The translations under genes were made by a program, and so were the position numbers. From contig CAYOVP010000013.1 of assembly GCA_964407495.1 (NCBI GenBank), positions 1 through 46,902 of the forward strand: a stretch of 46,902 nt of DNA. The letters run 5' to 3'. How positions within the stretch are numbered: the first letter of the stretch is position 1; every line of letters starts with the position of its first letter. The stretch comes from JAJRZX01 sp964407495. Lineage in GTDB: Bacteria > Desulfobacterota > GWC2-55-46 > JADFVP01. The notes beneath the pieces were generated by a model that worked only from the letters and a program-made list of their open reading frames with translations, searched no databases and was not told where the DNA came from. Below are positions 7,681 through 15,545 of this stretch, in pieces.

Positions 7681-7965
7681 ATGTCTGTAAAGGTGAGGAT
7701 CCCAACCCCGCTAAGGAAGATTACCAAGGACCAGGACGAGGTCACTGCTGAAGGAAGTACTGTAGCCGAGGTCATCGAGGACCTGGAGAAGAACTACCCC
7801 GGGATTAAAGAGCGTATCTGCGAGCCCGACGGGAGCCTCCGCCGTTTTGTGAACCTCTACCTCAATGACGAGGACATCCGGTTCATGGACAATCTCACCA
7901 CCCCTGTAAAGGACAATGACGAACTCTCCATAATACCGGCCATTGCCGGAGGGAGGCGCATTTGA
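7681..7965 (+). CDS. cysO: CysO-like ubiquitin-fold sulfur-carrier protein with C-terminal RRI extension
   Basis: 94 residues from ATG 7681 (Shine-Dalgarno AAGGAGG). From memory it matches Mycobacterium tuberculosis CysO along its length: an N-terminal VRIPTPLR strand, DLEKNYPGI, RRFVNLYLNDEDIRF and a C-terminal IIPAIAGG. CysO carries sulfur as a thiocarboxylate on its terminal glycine and donates it to CysM. Here the chain does not stop at GG (residues 90-91) but runs on to RRI, so it must be trimmed before activation. That is a good job for the JAMM protease at 9607. The ThiF-like enzyme at 10276 would adenylate it. The stop overlaps the next gene by 4 nt. Confidence 0.9.
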   Translation: MSVKVRIPTPLRKITKDQDEVTAEGSTVAEVIEDLEKNYPGIKERICEPDGSLRRFVNLYLNDEDIRFMDNLTTPVKDNDELSIIPAIAGGRRI

Positions 7966-8198
7966 AGAAAAAGGTCTACCTGACCTATCCGCCCGAGAAG
8001 GTACGTGAGCCGCTTCTTTGCGAGTGTTCACGGAGGTTCAATGTCATTACCAACATACGACAGGCCTCTGTGACAGACAAACTCGGGATAGTGGCCGTGG
8101 AGTTCGATGGTGAGCCCACCGAGATAGAGAAGGCCATGGACTTCTTTACCGAGAACGGGGTGAAGGTGGAACCCATAGAACTCGATATCATAGAGTAA
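7962..8198 (+). CDS. Stand-alone NIL-domain protein
   Basis: 78 residues, beginning at TTG 7962, which overlaps the carrier stop. The whole chain is one NIL domain (KKVYLTYPPEKVREPLL, NVITNIRQASV, LGIVAVEFDGE), the ACT-like fold found at the C-terminus of methionine ABC ATPases and fused to ferredoxins. In methanogens and Desulfovibrio, NIL-ferredoxin proteins take part with DUF39 enzymes in homocysteine synthesis. Here there is no DUF39 and no ferredoxin part. It may bind methionine or a carrier protein (inference). Translational coupling to cysO argues for a joint role. Confidence 0.85.
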   Translation: MKKKVYLTYPPEKVREPLLCECSRRFNVITNIRQASVTDKLGIVAVEFDGEPTEIEKAMDFFTENGVKVEPIELDIIE

Positions 8199-8298
8199 CC
8201 CCCCAGGGGCCTGCCACCCGGCCTGCCCGGTATTGGCGCGGCATGGCCCATAACATATACCTGCCTCTTTTTTTCCAGTTTACAGGGTAAGATTATTC

Positions 8299-8325
8299 TT
8301 GACAATTAAAGTAGGGTATTATAAT
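8299..8325 (+). promoter_or_regulatory. Promoter of the cysM-like gene
   Basis: TTGACA (8299-8304) and TATAAT (8320-8325), 15 nt apart in an A/T-rich patch, leave a leader of about 100 nt before the ATG at 8435. The spacing is shorter than ideal, but both hexamers match consensus. Confidence 0.6.
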
Positions 8326-8434
8326 TTTAAAACTTGATTGTTTTAGTAAGGTAATATGTAAATCCTTATAAAACGTAAGTTTTTGTCTCTGCTATACAGA
8401 ACAGGCTTGACTTCGAAGAAGCCAGGGAGGCTGG

Positions 8435-9394
8435 ATGAGAACAAAGACAATGAATGACATCGTTGCCGAGAGGGACTCTATAAGCGTTCCCAGGGCCCGT
8501 GCCTCGGCCCTCGACCTTGTTGGTAACACGCCCCTTGTGAGGATAAACAACATTACAAAGGGTCTTCCCGATGGGGTGAGGGTCTATGCCAAGCTCGAGT
8601 CTGCCAACCCTGGTGGTTCTGTAAAGGACAGGCCTGCGCTCCGCATGATAGAAGATGCAGAGAAGAGCGGCAGGCTTACGAAGGACAAGATAATACTGGA
8701 CTCCACGTCAGGCAACACGGGCATAGCCTATGCCTGGATAGGCGCGGTAAAGGGGCACAGGGTGGAACTGGTGGTGCCTGAGAACGTGAGCGCAGAGCGA
8801 AAGAAGATACTCGATGCCTTTGGTGCCAAGGTCATATTCTCCAGTCCTTTCGAGGGCTCGGACGGCGCCATTCGCCTTGCGTGGAAACTATACGTGGACA
8901 ATCCGGACAAGTACTGCAAACTCGACCAGTACAACAACCCCTCCAACCCAATGGCACATTATCATGGCACAGGGCGCGAGATAATAGAGCAGACAGAGGG
9001 CCTTGTCACCCATTTCGTTGCCACCATAGGCACTGGAGGCACTATAATGGGGACCATGAAGCGCCTGAAGGAGTACAACAAGGACATAGAGGTAATTGCC
9101 GTTGAGCCCGACAATCCCATGCACGGACTCGAGGGCCTGAAGCACATGGCCTCTTCCATTGTTCCGGGTATATATCACGAGGAGCGCCTCGACGGAAAGA
9201 TACCGGCCTCTACGGAGGATTCGTACGAGATGGCAAAGAGGCTCGCCCGCGAGGAAGGCCTCCTCGTCGGCCAGTCTTCTGGGGCGGCCATGCTTGGCGC
9301 GCTGAAGGTGGCCGAGAGCCTCGAAGAGGGCCTGGTGGTGACGATCTTCCCGGACGGCGGCGACAAGTATCTCTCTACGAGGCTATGGGATTGA
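8435..9394 (+). CDS. cysM: CysM-like cysteine synthase (PLP beta-replacement enzyme)
   Basis: 319 residues, a fold-type II PLP enzyme. The Schiff-base lysine is in SVKDRPALRMIE (K64), the substrate loop is TSGNTG (91-96) and the phosphate loop is GTGGT (199-203). The sequence is closest, from memory, to the mycobacterial CysM that uses O-phosphoserine and thiocarboxylated CysO. The segment after EP at about 224 reads DNPMHGLEGLK. In M. tuberculosis CysM I recall an arginine (R220) there that binds the phosphate. Its absence leaves the acceptor (O-phosphoserine or O-acetylserine) open. It likely makes cysteine on the carrier, with release by the JAMM protease. Shine-Dalgarno AGGGAGG. Confidence 0.88.
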   Translation: MRTKTMNDIVAERDSISVPRARASALDLVGNTPLVRINNITKGLPDGVRVYAKLESANPGGSVKDRPALRMIEDAEKSGRLTKDKIILDSTSGNTGIAYAWIGAVKGHRVELVVPENVSAERKKILDAFGAKVIFSSPFEGSDGAIRLAWKLYVDNPDKYCKLDQYNNPSNPMAHYHGTGREIIEQTEGLVTHFVATIGTGGTIMGTMKRLKEYNKDIEVIAVEPDNPMHGLEGLKHMASSIVPGIYHEERLDGKIPASTEDSYEMAKRLAREEGLLVGQSSGAAMLGALKVAESLEEGLVVTIFPDGGDKYLSTRLWD

Positions 9395-9606
9395 GTCTCT
9401 GCCTGGCCTGGTAGCGTTGGGAGGGGAGATGGCTGTGGAGGTGTGGAGTATCGGGCATCTCTATGGTTCGGAGGACGGTCTGCAGGGGGTGAGGATGGCC
9501 TGCCCCATGCAGTTGGTCATATCCTCCCTATGATATTTTTTGGGCTATCAATAGGTCTCAGGGCCTTTTCTTCGGGCAGAACATACAAACAGTAAGGGTA
9601 TAACTT

Positions 9607-10056
9607 ATGGGTCTACTTTCGAGGTTCAGGAAAAAGAACAGGTTGAAGGTTCCGAAGGACGTATACAACGTGATAATAGAGCATGCCAGGGAAGAGTATC
9701 CCCATGAGTGTTGCGGTGTTCTCGTGGGTAATGCCATGATGGGGCGCAAGATCTTTTACGTGGAGAAGTGTACTAATCTCAACAAGGAGCGCGCCCATGA
9801 CAGGTATCTCATGGACCCGCGGGAGATAAACCTCGCTGACAAGGGCGCCAGGGCTCAGAGCCTGGAGATACTGGGGTTTTATCACTCGCACCCTGACCAC
9901 CCGGACAGACCATCCGAGTATGACAGGGAGATGGCCCAGCCGGGGTACTCATATATAATCGTCTCTGTGAAGAATGGCAAGGACGTCTCCATGAAGTCCT
10001 GGACCTTTGAGAATGAGGACGAGCCCTTCAGCGAGGAGCCGCTGGAACTGGGCTGA
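9607..10056 (+). CDS. mec: JAMM/MPN+ metalloprotease (Mec-like, Mov34 family)
   Basis: 149 residues with an intact zinc JAMM motif: E34 in PHECCG, then HSHP (H93, H95), S103 and D106 with the H-x-H-x7-S-x2-D spacing. Bacterial Mec releases cysteine from the CysO-cysteine adduct. The Wolinella HcyD protein instead trims a carrier to expose its GG end. Because the local carrier ends GG-RRI, this one enzyme may have to do both jobs. That is inference; the active site is directly visible. It lies between the cysteine synthase and the E1 gene, all on plus. Confidence 0.92.
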   Translation: MGLLSRFRKKNRLKVPKDVYNVIIEHAREEYPHECCGVLVGNAMMGRKIFYVEKCTNLNKERAHDRYLMDPREINLADKGARAQSLEILGFYHSHPDHPDRPSEYDREMAQPGYSYIIVSVKNGKDVSMKSWTFENEDEPFSEEPLELG

Positions 10057-10141
10057 CCGGGGCGAGGAGGGGCCGTGGACAGGTGCCGCAGGGTATCTCT
10101 TTATAGACGTGAACTCTGCGCAAACACTGGTTTTCTTTGCT

Positions 10142-10213
10142 CCACTTTCTTTTTTCCAAAAGAAAGTGGAAGGTTTTCTTTGTCTTACTTTCTTTTTTCC
10201 AAAAGAAAGTAAG
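10142..10213 (+). repeat. Two hairpin repeats in tandem, one of each stem class
   Basis: A CCAC-class hairpin (10142-10169) is followed after AAGGTTTTCTTTGT by a CTTAC-class hairpin (10184-10213). Both have 12-13-bp stems and the TTCC loop, T-rich strand on plus. Upstream is TGCGCAAACACTGG. The second ends 63 nt before the E1 start. The pair shows the two stem classes side by side. Confidence 0.9.
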
Positions 10214-10275
10214 GGGTTTTTAATCTCTTAACATTTTTTCTCGTATATTTTCTTTTCCAGGGGGTTTTCGAGGAC

Positions 10276-11085
10276 ATGGATTTCACTGATGAGCAGATAG
10301 AGCGTTATTCCCGTCACATAATTCTTCCCGAGGTTGGCGGAAAGGGCCAGGCCAAACTCCTCGAGAGCAAGGTCTTTGTTCTTGGCGCAGGGGGGCTTGG
10401 GTCTCCGGCGCTTCTGTACCTTGCGGCGGCTGGTGTGGGGACCATTGGCGTTGCTGACGGCGACAAGGTGGATCTCAGCAACCTTCAGCGCCAGATAATA
10501 CACGACACCAGTACCATAGGCGTTGCCAAGGTTGAGAGCGCTAAGAAGGCCATAGAGGCCCTTAACCCGGATGTGGAGGTACGTGCCATCAACGGGCGTC
10601 TCGGGACCGAGAACATACGCGAGGTACTCCGTGATTATGATGTCGTTCTCGATGGTTCCGACAATTTTCCCACGCGTTACCTCATGAACGACGCGGCCTT
10701 TTTCGAGGGAAAGACCCTTGTCTCAGGCAGTATGTTCAGGTTTGACGGCCAGGTCTCGGTCTTCAAGCCTCATGAGGGCTATCCCTGTTACAGGTGTCTA
10801 TATCCCGAGCCGCCGCCAAAGGGCATGGTGCCGTCCTGTCAGGAGGCCGGTGTGCTCGGTGCGCTTGCGGGGGTAATAGGCGTGCTCCAGGCAGTGGAGG
10901 CAGTAAAGGAGATTCTCTCCATTGGCAAGTCCCTTGCCGGCAATCTCCTCATATTCGATGCCCTTGGCATGAATTTCAGGAAGGTGAAGGTTCGGCGCGA
11001 CCCTGAGTGTGCCCTTTGCAGCAAGAAGGCCACGATAAAGGAACTCTCGCTCTACGAGCAGGCGCCCTGCGAACTCCGTACCTGA
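10276..11085 (+). CDS. MoeB/ThiF-type E1 adenylyltransferase for the sulfur carrier
   Basis: 269 residues. The nucleotide loop is GAGGLGS (38-43), with DLSNLQRQ (66-73), the zinc-binding cysteines C171/C174 and C245/C248, and the cysteine of PSCQEAGVLG (C188). It ends without a rhodanese domain, unlike MoeZ. Such enzymes adenylate the C-terminal glycine of ThiS/MoaD/CysO proteins before sulfur is added. Position within the locus makes the CysO-like protein the expected partner. It could also serve molybdopterin synthesis, since MoaA is encoded at 16970, but no MoaD or MoaE is seen here. Confidence 0.9.
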   Translation: MDFTDEQIERYSRHIILPEVGGKGQAKLLESKVFVLGAGGLGSPALLYLAAAGVGTIGVADGDKVDLSNLQRQIIHDTSTIGVAKVESAKKAIEALNPDVEVRAINGRLGTENIREVLRDYDVVLDGSDNFPTRYLMNDAAFFEGKTLVSGSMFRFDGQVSVFKPHEGYPCYRCLYPEPPPKGMVPSCQEAGVLGALAGVIGVLQAVEAVKEILSIGKSLAGNLLIFDALGMNFRKVKVRRDPECALCSKKATIKELSLYEQAPCELRT

Positions 11086-11165
11086 GGCCGTGCCGAGGCA
11101 TCGCACTTGGGCAGGGAAAGAAGGGCGTCTTGTAACCTGGTTGGATCAAGGTAATCAAGGCTGGT

Positions 11166-12398
11166 TTGAAGACAGATAATTATTTCAATAACCCCGGCGC
11201 CCTGAAGATAGACCTCATGCTGAGGGGGGCGGCCATAGAAGACCCTGTAGTCAAGGCCAGGGCCTGCGGCTCCTCTGGTATCGACATCCTCCTGCCAAGG
11301 AAGACCATTGTAAACATTCCCTGCGAAGACTGGTTTACCGTGCGGTCGCCCTATGTCATAAGAAGGGGCGGGGCAAAGGGGTATGTGCTAGCCTGCGGCT
11401 CCTCGGAGGTGGATATCCGCGTTGTGGAGCCTCCTCGCTTTTACGAGAAGAGGACCACCACAGGCGTAGCCATGAAGGACATTGCAAGTACTCATGGCAG
11501 TTACACAGTCATAACCCCTGACCAGCGTTGCGCCTTCTTCAAGTCGAGCGTGCAGTGCAGGTACTGCGCAGGCAACTTCCGCTCTGATGCAGATCTGCCG
11601 GGCGCGCGCGTCTACACAGTGGATGAGGTCCTGGAGACCGTGGACGCTGTATTCAGCGAGAAGGCCTCGCGTATCATCTACCTTTCCATTGGTTTTGCCG
11701 AGGGCGATGACGGTGGGATAAAGTTTCTCGAACCCTATGTGAGGGCCATAAAAAATCACTTCAACTGCCTTGTTGCAGTGGAGGCCCTTCCACCCTCGCG
11801 TAACGACTGGATAGACAGGGCCTATGCCTCTGGCGTGGACTCCATACTTTATAACCTGGATATCTTCGACAATGAACTCTTTTCCATAATCTGTCCTGGA
11901 AGGGCTGGAAAGATAGGCAGGAAACGTACCCTCGATGCCCTCGAGCATGCCGCGGGTATCTTTCCCAATGGCACAGTGGCCTCGCACCTCATTGTGGGGT
12001 TGGAGCCTCCGGGCTCCACCATAAAGGGCATTGATTATCTTACGGATATAGGGGTGGTACCCATACTGCCCATCTTCCGGCCTTCGCGCGAGAGGCCGCT
12101 TGATGTGAATGACCTGAGTGCAGATGTAATAATACCCGTGTACCAGCACCTGTACAGGACGCTCAAGCAGAAGGGCATAAACTTCAACTGGGTACGCGAC
12201 ATAAGTATGGTCACAACACCCGTGGAGGGAAGGTTCCTCCTTGACGATGACGAGGCCACAAGTTCTCTGCTTGATAATTTTTACAGTTCGCGCCTTGGGC
12301 AGAAAACCGCCTGGGGACTCTCCGCCATACGCCGGAGACTCCGCGTGAAAAGAACCGTCATACCCACGGAACCAGAAAAAGAGAACAAAAAAGATTAG
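11166..12398 (+). CDS. Radical SAM protein with non-canonical C-x8-C-x2-C motif
   Basis: 410 residues, starting at TTG 11166, 80 nt after the E1 gene. The cluster-binding motif appears to be C122, C131 and C134 (QRCAFFKS...CRYC), a C-x8-C-x2-C spacing rather than C-x3-C-x2-C. The order of segments (RSPYV, PPRFYE, THGSYTVIT, then the Cys motif) reminds me of the MSMEG_0568/TIGR04043 radical SAM family of nitrilase clusters, which also has long spacing. That assignment is from memory and moderate. No nitrilase genes are nearby, so the function is unknown. Same strand as, and downstream of, the sulfur-carrier genes. Confidence 0.75.
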   Translation: MKTDNYFNNPGALKIDLMLRGAAIEDPVVKARACGSSGIDILLPRKTIVNIPCEDWFTVRSPYVIRRGGAKGYVLACGSSEVDIRVVEPPRFYEKRTTTGVAMKDIASTHGSYTVITPDQRCAFFKSSVQCRYCAGNFRSDADLPGARVYTVDEVLETVDAVFSEKASRIIYLSIGFAEGDDGGIKFLEPYVRAIKNHFNCLVAVEALPPSRNDWIDRAYASGVDSILYNLDIFDNELFSIICPGRAGKIGRKRTLDALEHAAGIFPNGTVASHLIVGLEPPGSTIKGIDYLTDIGVVPILPIFRPSRERPLDVNDLSADVIIPVYQHLYRTLKQKGINFNWVRDISMVTTPVEGRFLLDDDEATSSLLDNFYSSRLGQKTAWGLSAIRRRLRVKRTVIPTEPEKENKKD

Positions 12399-12510
12399 AG
12401 GGGAAGAGAAAGAAAGGATAAAGAAGTCTGGGGCGGGCTGCGCCAGCCGGAAGATGAAAGAGAAGTGTAGTGAAGGGAGGGCTTTGCCCACCTGAAGAAG
12501 AAAAGATTTC

Positions 12511-12580
12511 CTTACTTTCTTTTGGAAAAAAGAAAGTAAGACAAAGAAAACCAGTGCCAGCGGCCCTTCGGGCCGCTAGG
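12511..12580 (-). repeat. Hairpin repeat, CTTAC class, with GC-rich second hairpin
   Basis: CTTACTTTCTTTTGG and AAAAAGAAAGTAAG (12511-12540) form a stem, followed by ACAAAGAAAACCAGT and a second hairpin from CCAGCGGCCC and GGGCCGCTAGG. The A-rich strand is on plus. Confidence 0.88.
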
Positions 12581-12654
12581 TTCGCACCCCCTTGGAGAAG
12601 TTGCAGAAGGGCAAGAAGCGGGCCTGAGTCCGCATATTGAGAAGGTTTGTTCCC

Positions 12655-14079
12655 GTGAGAGTGGAGATAGACAGGCGGCCCATCTGGATAATAATCGCCT
12701 CTCTGGCATTGAGGCCCCTTTTTTTTATCCTCCTTGCGCTGGGGTTTCTGGGGCTCCTCTCTCTGCCCCTTCCCGAGGGACTGGGCCCAGAGGGGATGAA
12801 GGCAATAGCGGTCTTTCTCCTCTGCCTCGTGCTCTGGGTATCCAACGCCGTGCCTGTTGCCATCACCGGGCTCTTCGCCATAGTACTCGTGCCGCTCCTC
12901 GGCATACTGCCCCGCTCATCGACTTACTCGCTCTTTGGGAACGAGGCAGTATTCTTCATACTCGGCGCCTTTATCCTCTCTGGCGCAGTAATGCAGTCCG
13001 GGCTCTCCAACAGGGTGGCCCTTCGCCTCATGGAGCGCTACGGGGGCTCGCCGAGGAGCCTTGTCATAAGCATATTCCTCCTTGCGGCCTCGCTCTCTTT
13101 CATCATGAGCGAGCATGCCGTGGCGGCCATGCTCTTTCCCATAGTCCTGGAGATTTCAAAGTCCCTTAAACTCCGGCCAGGGGAGTCCAATTACGGAAAA
13201 CTCCTCTTCTTTGCCCTTGCCTGGGGCTCTGTCATCGGCGGGGTGGGCACCTTTCTTGGCGGTGCCCGTGTGCCCCTGGCCATGGGAATACTCAAGGAGA
13301 CTACGGGTCAGACCATAGGGTTCCTGGACTACACTGTGGCAGTAGCACCGCTGGTGGTGGTCCTCCTCGTTGTGGGGTACGTCGTTCTTACGCGGTTCTT
13401 TCCCATTGACGTGAAAGGGGTGGAGAGCGCCCACGAGGTGATAGTACGGCGCGCCAGGGCCCTTGGCAAGGTCCGTCCCCGGGAATATGCCGTGGGGTTC
13501 ATACTCTTTGTAACCATACTCCTCTGGATGACGCTCGGCAAGACCGTGGGGCTTGCGGCCATAGCCCTTGTCTCGGTCATGGCGCTCTTTGTACTGAAAC
13601 TCGTAAAGTGGCGCGAGATAGAGGAGTATGTTAACTGGGGCGTAATACTCATGTACGGGGGCGCCATAATACTCGGCACTGCCCTTGACAGGAGCGGGGC
13701 GGCAAGGTGGATGGTAGAGGCTGTGATGACGCACTGGGCCCATACGCCGGTAACGGTCTTCGCCGTCTTCTCGCTCCTTGCCATACTCCTTACAGAGTCC
13801 ATGAGCAACGCCGCTGTCATAGCCGTACTCCTGCCCGTGAGCATTGGTATGGCAGGGAGCATGAACATGAGCGCAGAGGTCTTCACCTATGCCGTTGCCG
13901 TGCCTGCAGGGCTCGCCTTCATGCTTCCCATGAGCACGCCGGCAAATGCCATCGCCGTCTCGTCGGATTATATCACTGTTGGGGACATGGCAAAGGGCGG
14001 GGTCATAATGTTCATAACCTCGTGGGTAACCTTCAACCTGGTGGCCCACTTCTACTGGCCCCTCGTGGGGCTCGGCTGA
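12655..14079 (+). CDS. SLC13/DASS-family anion transporter
   Basis: About 474 residues with roughly 11-12 hydrophobic segments in the divalent anion:sodium symporter pattern. Conserved loops include MSEHAVAAMLFP and, in the second repeat, ESMSNAAVIAVLLP and MLPMSTPANAIAVSSDY. GTG 12655 was chosen because AGAAGG precedes it; TTG 12637 is possible. Substrates of the family are sulfate or dicarboxylates. Position between the cysteine pathway and cysH/sat favours sulfate uptake (inference). Confidence 0.82.
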   Translation: MRVEIDRRPIWIIIASLALRPLFFILLALGFLGLLSLPLPEGLGPEGMKAIAVFLLCLVLWVSNAVPVAITGLFAIVLVPLLGILPRSSTYSLFGNEAVFFILGAFILSGAVMQSGLSNRVALRLMERYGGSPRSLVISIFLLAASLSFIMSEHAVAAMLFPIVLEISKSLKLRPGESNYGKLLFFALAWGSVIGGVGTFLGGARVPLAMGILKETTGQTIGFLDYTVAVAPLVVVLLVVGYVVLTRFFPIDVKGVESAHEVIVRRARALGKVRPREYAVGFILFVTILLWMTLGKTVGLAAIALVSVMALFVLKLVKWREIEEYVNWGVILMYGGAIILGTALDRSGAARWMVEAVMTHWAHTPVTVFAVFSLLAILLTESMSNAAVIAVLLPVSIGMAGSMNMSAEVFTYAVAVPAGLAFMLPMSTPANAIAVSSDYITVGDMAKGGVIMFITSWVTFNLVAHFYWPLVGLG

Positions 14080-14233
14080 GGCCCCCGGCCCCTCACGGGC
14101 CGTAGTGGCCAAGGGCCGTTGGGTAAGCAGGGGGTTAAAAGGGCCGGGACTTCGAAAAAGGGGACAGAATGCATGAAAAAAGGGCGATAATCGGGCTTTA
14201 TGGTTTACCTTCGGAGACAAATGGGTTAATATA

Positions 14234-14698
14234 ATGAGTAATAATATACTCCTTGTGCTCTCAACACATATGACTTCCGAGCGGGCCATAGACTATGCCG
14301 TGGGAAGGGCCGCCAAGGAGGGAAGAAGGATTGTAGCCTTTTTCCTTCTCGAATCCGAACTGGCCGAGGAGGCCTCTGAGAGGTTCTCGGACATAGGCTT
14401 TACGGGCGACAGGCCTACGGCTTCGCTCAGCGAGTCTCTCATGCGCGAGTACCGGCAGAGGGGATACGAGGCCCTCGGGAGGGTGCAGATAAGGGCCATG
14501 GAAGAGGGCGTGGACTTCGAGCCCCTCATGGGCGAAGGCCCTTATGTGGCCACGATCCTGGACACCATAGAGTCCCATGACATAGGGCTCGTGGTGGTGC
14601 AGAAGAGAAAGGAGAAGTCCTTTCTGAGTTACTTCAGAAAGGGACTTGACAGAGAACTTAGAGAGGCGGCCCCTTGCGAGGTCGTCATCATCGAGTAG
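14234..14698 (+). CDS. UspA-type universal stress protein
   Basis: 154 residues with the Usp alpha/beta layout: NNILLVLSTHM as strand 1, a middle region ending EEGVDFEPLMGEG, DIGLVVVQKR, and the C-terminal LREAAPCEVVIIE strand. The G-x2-G-x9-G(S/T) ATP loop is not recognisable (KRKEKSFLSYFRKGLDRELRE), so it is probably a non-ATP-binding member. It lies 34 nt upstream of cysH and follows a transporter. Pairing of Usp proteins with transporters is common, but its role here is unknown. Confidence 0.8.
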   Translation: MSNNILLVLSTHMTSERAIDYAVGRAAKEGRRIVAFFLLESELAEEASERFSDIGFTGDRPTASLSESLMREYRQRGYEALGRVQIRAMEEGVDFEPLMGEGPYVATILDTIESHDIGLVVVQKRKEKSFLSYFRKGLDRELREAAPCEVVIIE

Positions 14699-14732
14699 GA
14701 AAACCACAGAGGAAAAGGGAGGTAGCAAGACA

Positions 14733-15440
14733 ATGGCACCAAAGAACTGGACAGAGGAAGAACTCAAGGGCATAGCAGAGGAACTGGAAGACAAGGGGCC
14801 TCAGGCCGCCCTTGAATGGGCGGTACAGAACTTCGCGAGAGAGGACATCTCACTTGCATGCAGTTTTGGGGCCGAGGACGTAGTCCTCGTGGATATGCTC
14901 GTAAAGATAAAGCCCGATGCGCGTATCTTCTACCTTGATACGAACCTCCTCTTCAAGGAGACTTACGACCTCATCGAGCGCATAAAGGAGAAGTACAACA
15001 TAAACCCCGAAAAATACACATCCCCCATGAGCCTCGAGGCACAAGCCGAGGAGTACGGGCCTGAACTCTGGGCAAAGGACCCCACCAAGTGTTGCGACAT
15101 AAGGAAGATAAAGCCCCTCAAGGAGGCCCTCTCAGGGCTCAAGGCCTGGATAACAGGCATCCGGCGCGATCAGTCTCCGGCACGGGCCAATGCCCCGGTG
15201 GTGGGCTGGGACTCCATGTTCAACCTCGTGAAGATCAATCCCCTCGTGAGGTGGACGAGCGACGATGTCTGGGAGTACATCCGGGCAAACGATGTGCCCT
15301 ATAACGTGCTCCATGACAGAAACTATCCCTCCATTGGCTGTGCCCCGTGCACCAAAGAGGTCAAGCCCGGCGAAGACCCAAGGGCCGGAAGGTGGGCTGG
15401 TTTCCAGAAGACGGAGTGCGGACTGCACGCCAAGTCCTGA
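14733..15440 (+). CDS. cysH: Adenylyl-sulfate (APS) reductase, CysH type
   Basis: 235 residues from ATG 14733 (Shine-Dalgarno GGGAGG). The P-loop-like LACSFGAEDV, DTNLLFKETYDL and TGIRRDQSPAR are family hallmarks. C120-C121 and C203-x2-C206 are the two cysteine pairs that bind a [4Fe-4S] cluster and mark the APS-specific (plant/bacterial) subclass. The catalytic cysteine is in TECGLH (C229). It reduces APS to sulfite with thioredoxin. With Sat next door and no cysC seen, sulfate goes ATP + sulfate -> APS -> sulfite -> sulfide within this locus. Confidence 0.95.
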   Translation: MAPKNWTEEELKGIAEELEDKGPQAALEWAVQNFAREDISLACSFGAEDVVLVDMLVKIKPDARIFYLDTNLLFKETYDLIERIKEKYNINPEKYTSPMSLEAQAEEYGPELWAKDPTKCCDIRKIKPLKEALSGLKAWITGIRRDQSPARANAPVVGWDSMFNLVKINPLVRWTSDDVWEYIRANDVPYNVLHDRNYPSIGCAPCTKEVKPGEDPRAGRWAGFQKTECGLHAKS

Positions 15441-15545
15441 CCTGTAAATCTAATGTAATATACCGGGCTTCAGGTGTATCATTTCGATATATAAGGGGGT
15501 TTTTGTGCCCTAAACTCGAATAGACGGGAGGGAGGTTTTCATAAA

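Noticed and set aside
12637..14079. Sulfate permease of the SulP or CysZ type
   Set aside because: The segment pattern and SNA/PANAI loops are those of SLC13; no STAS domain is present.
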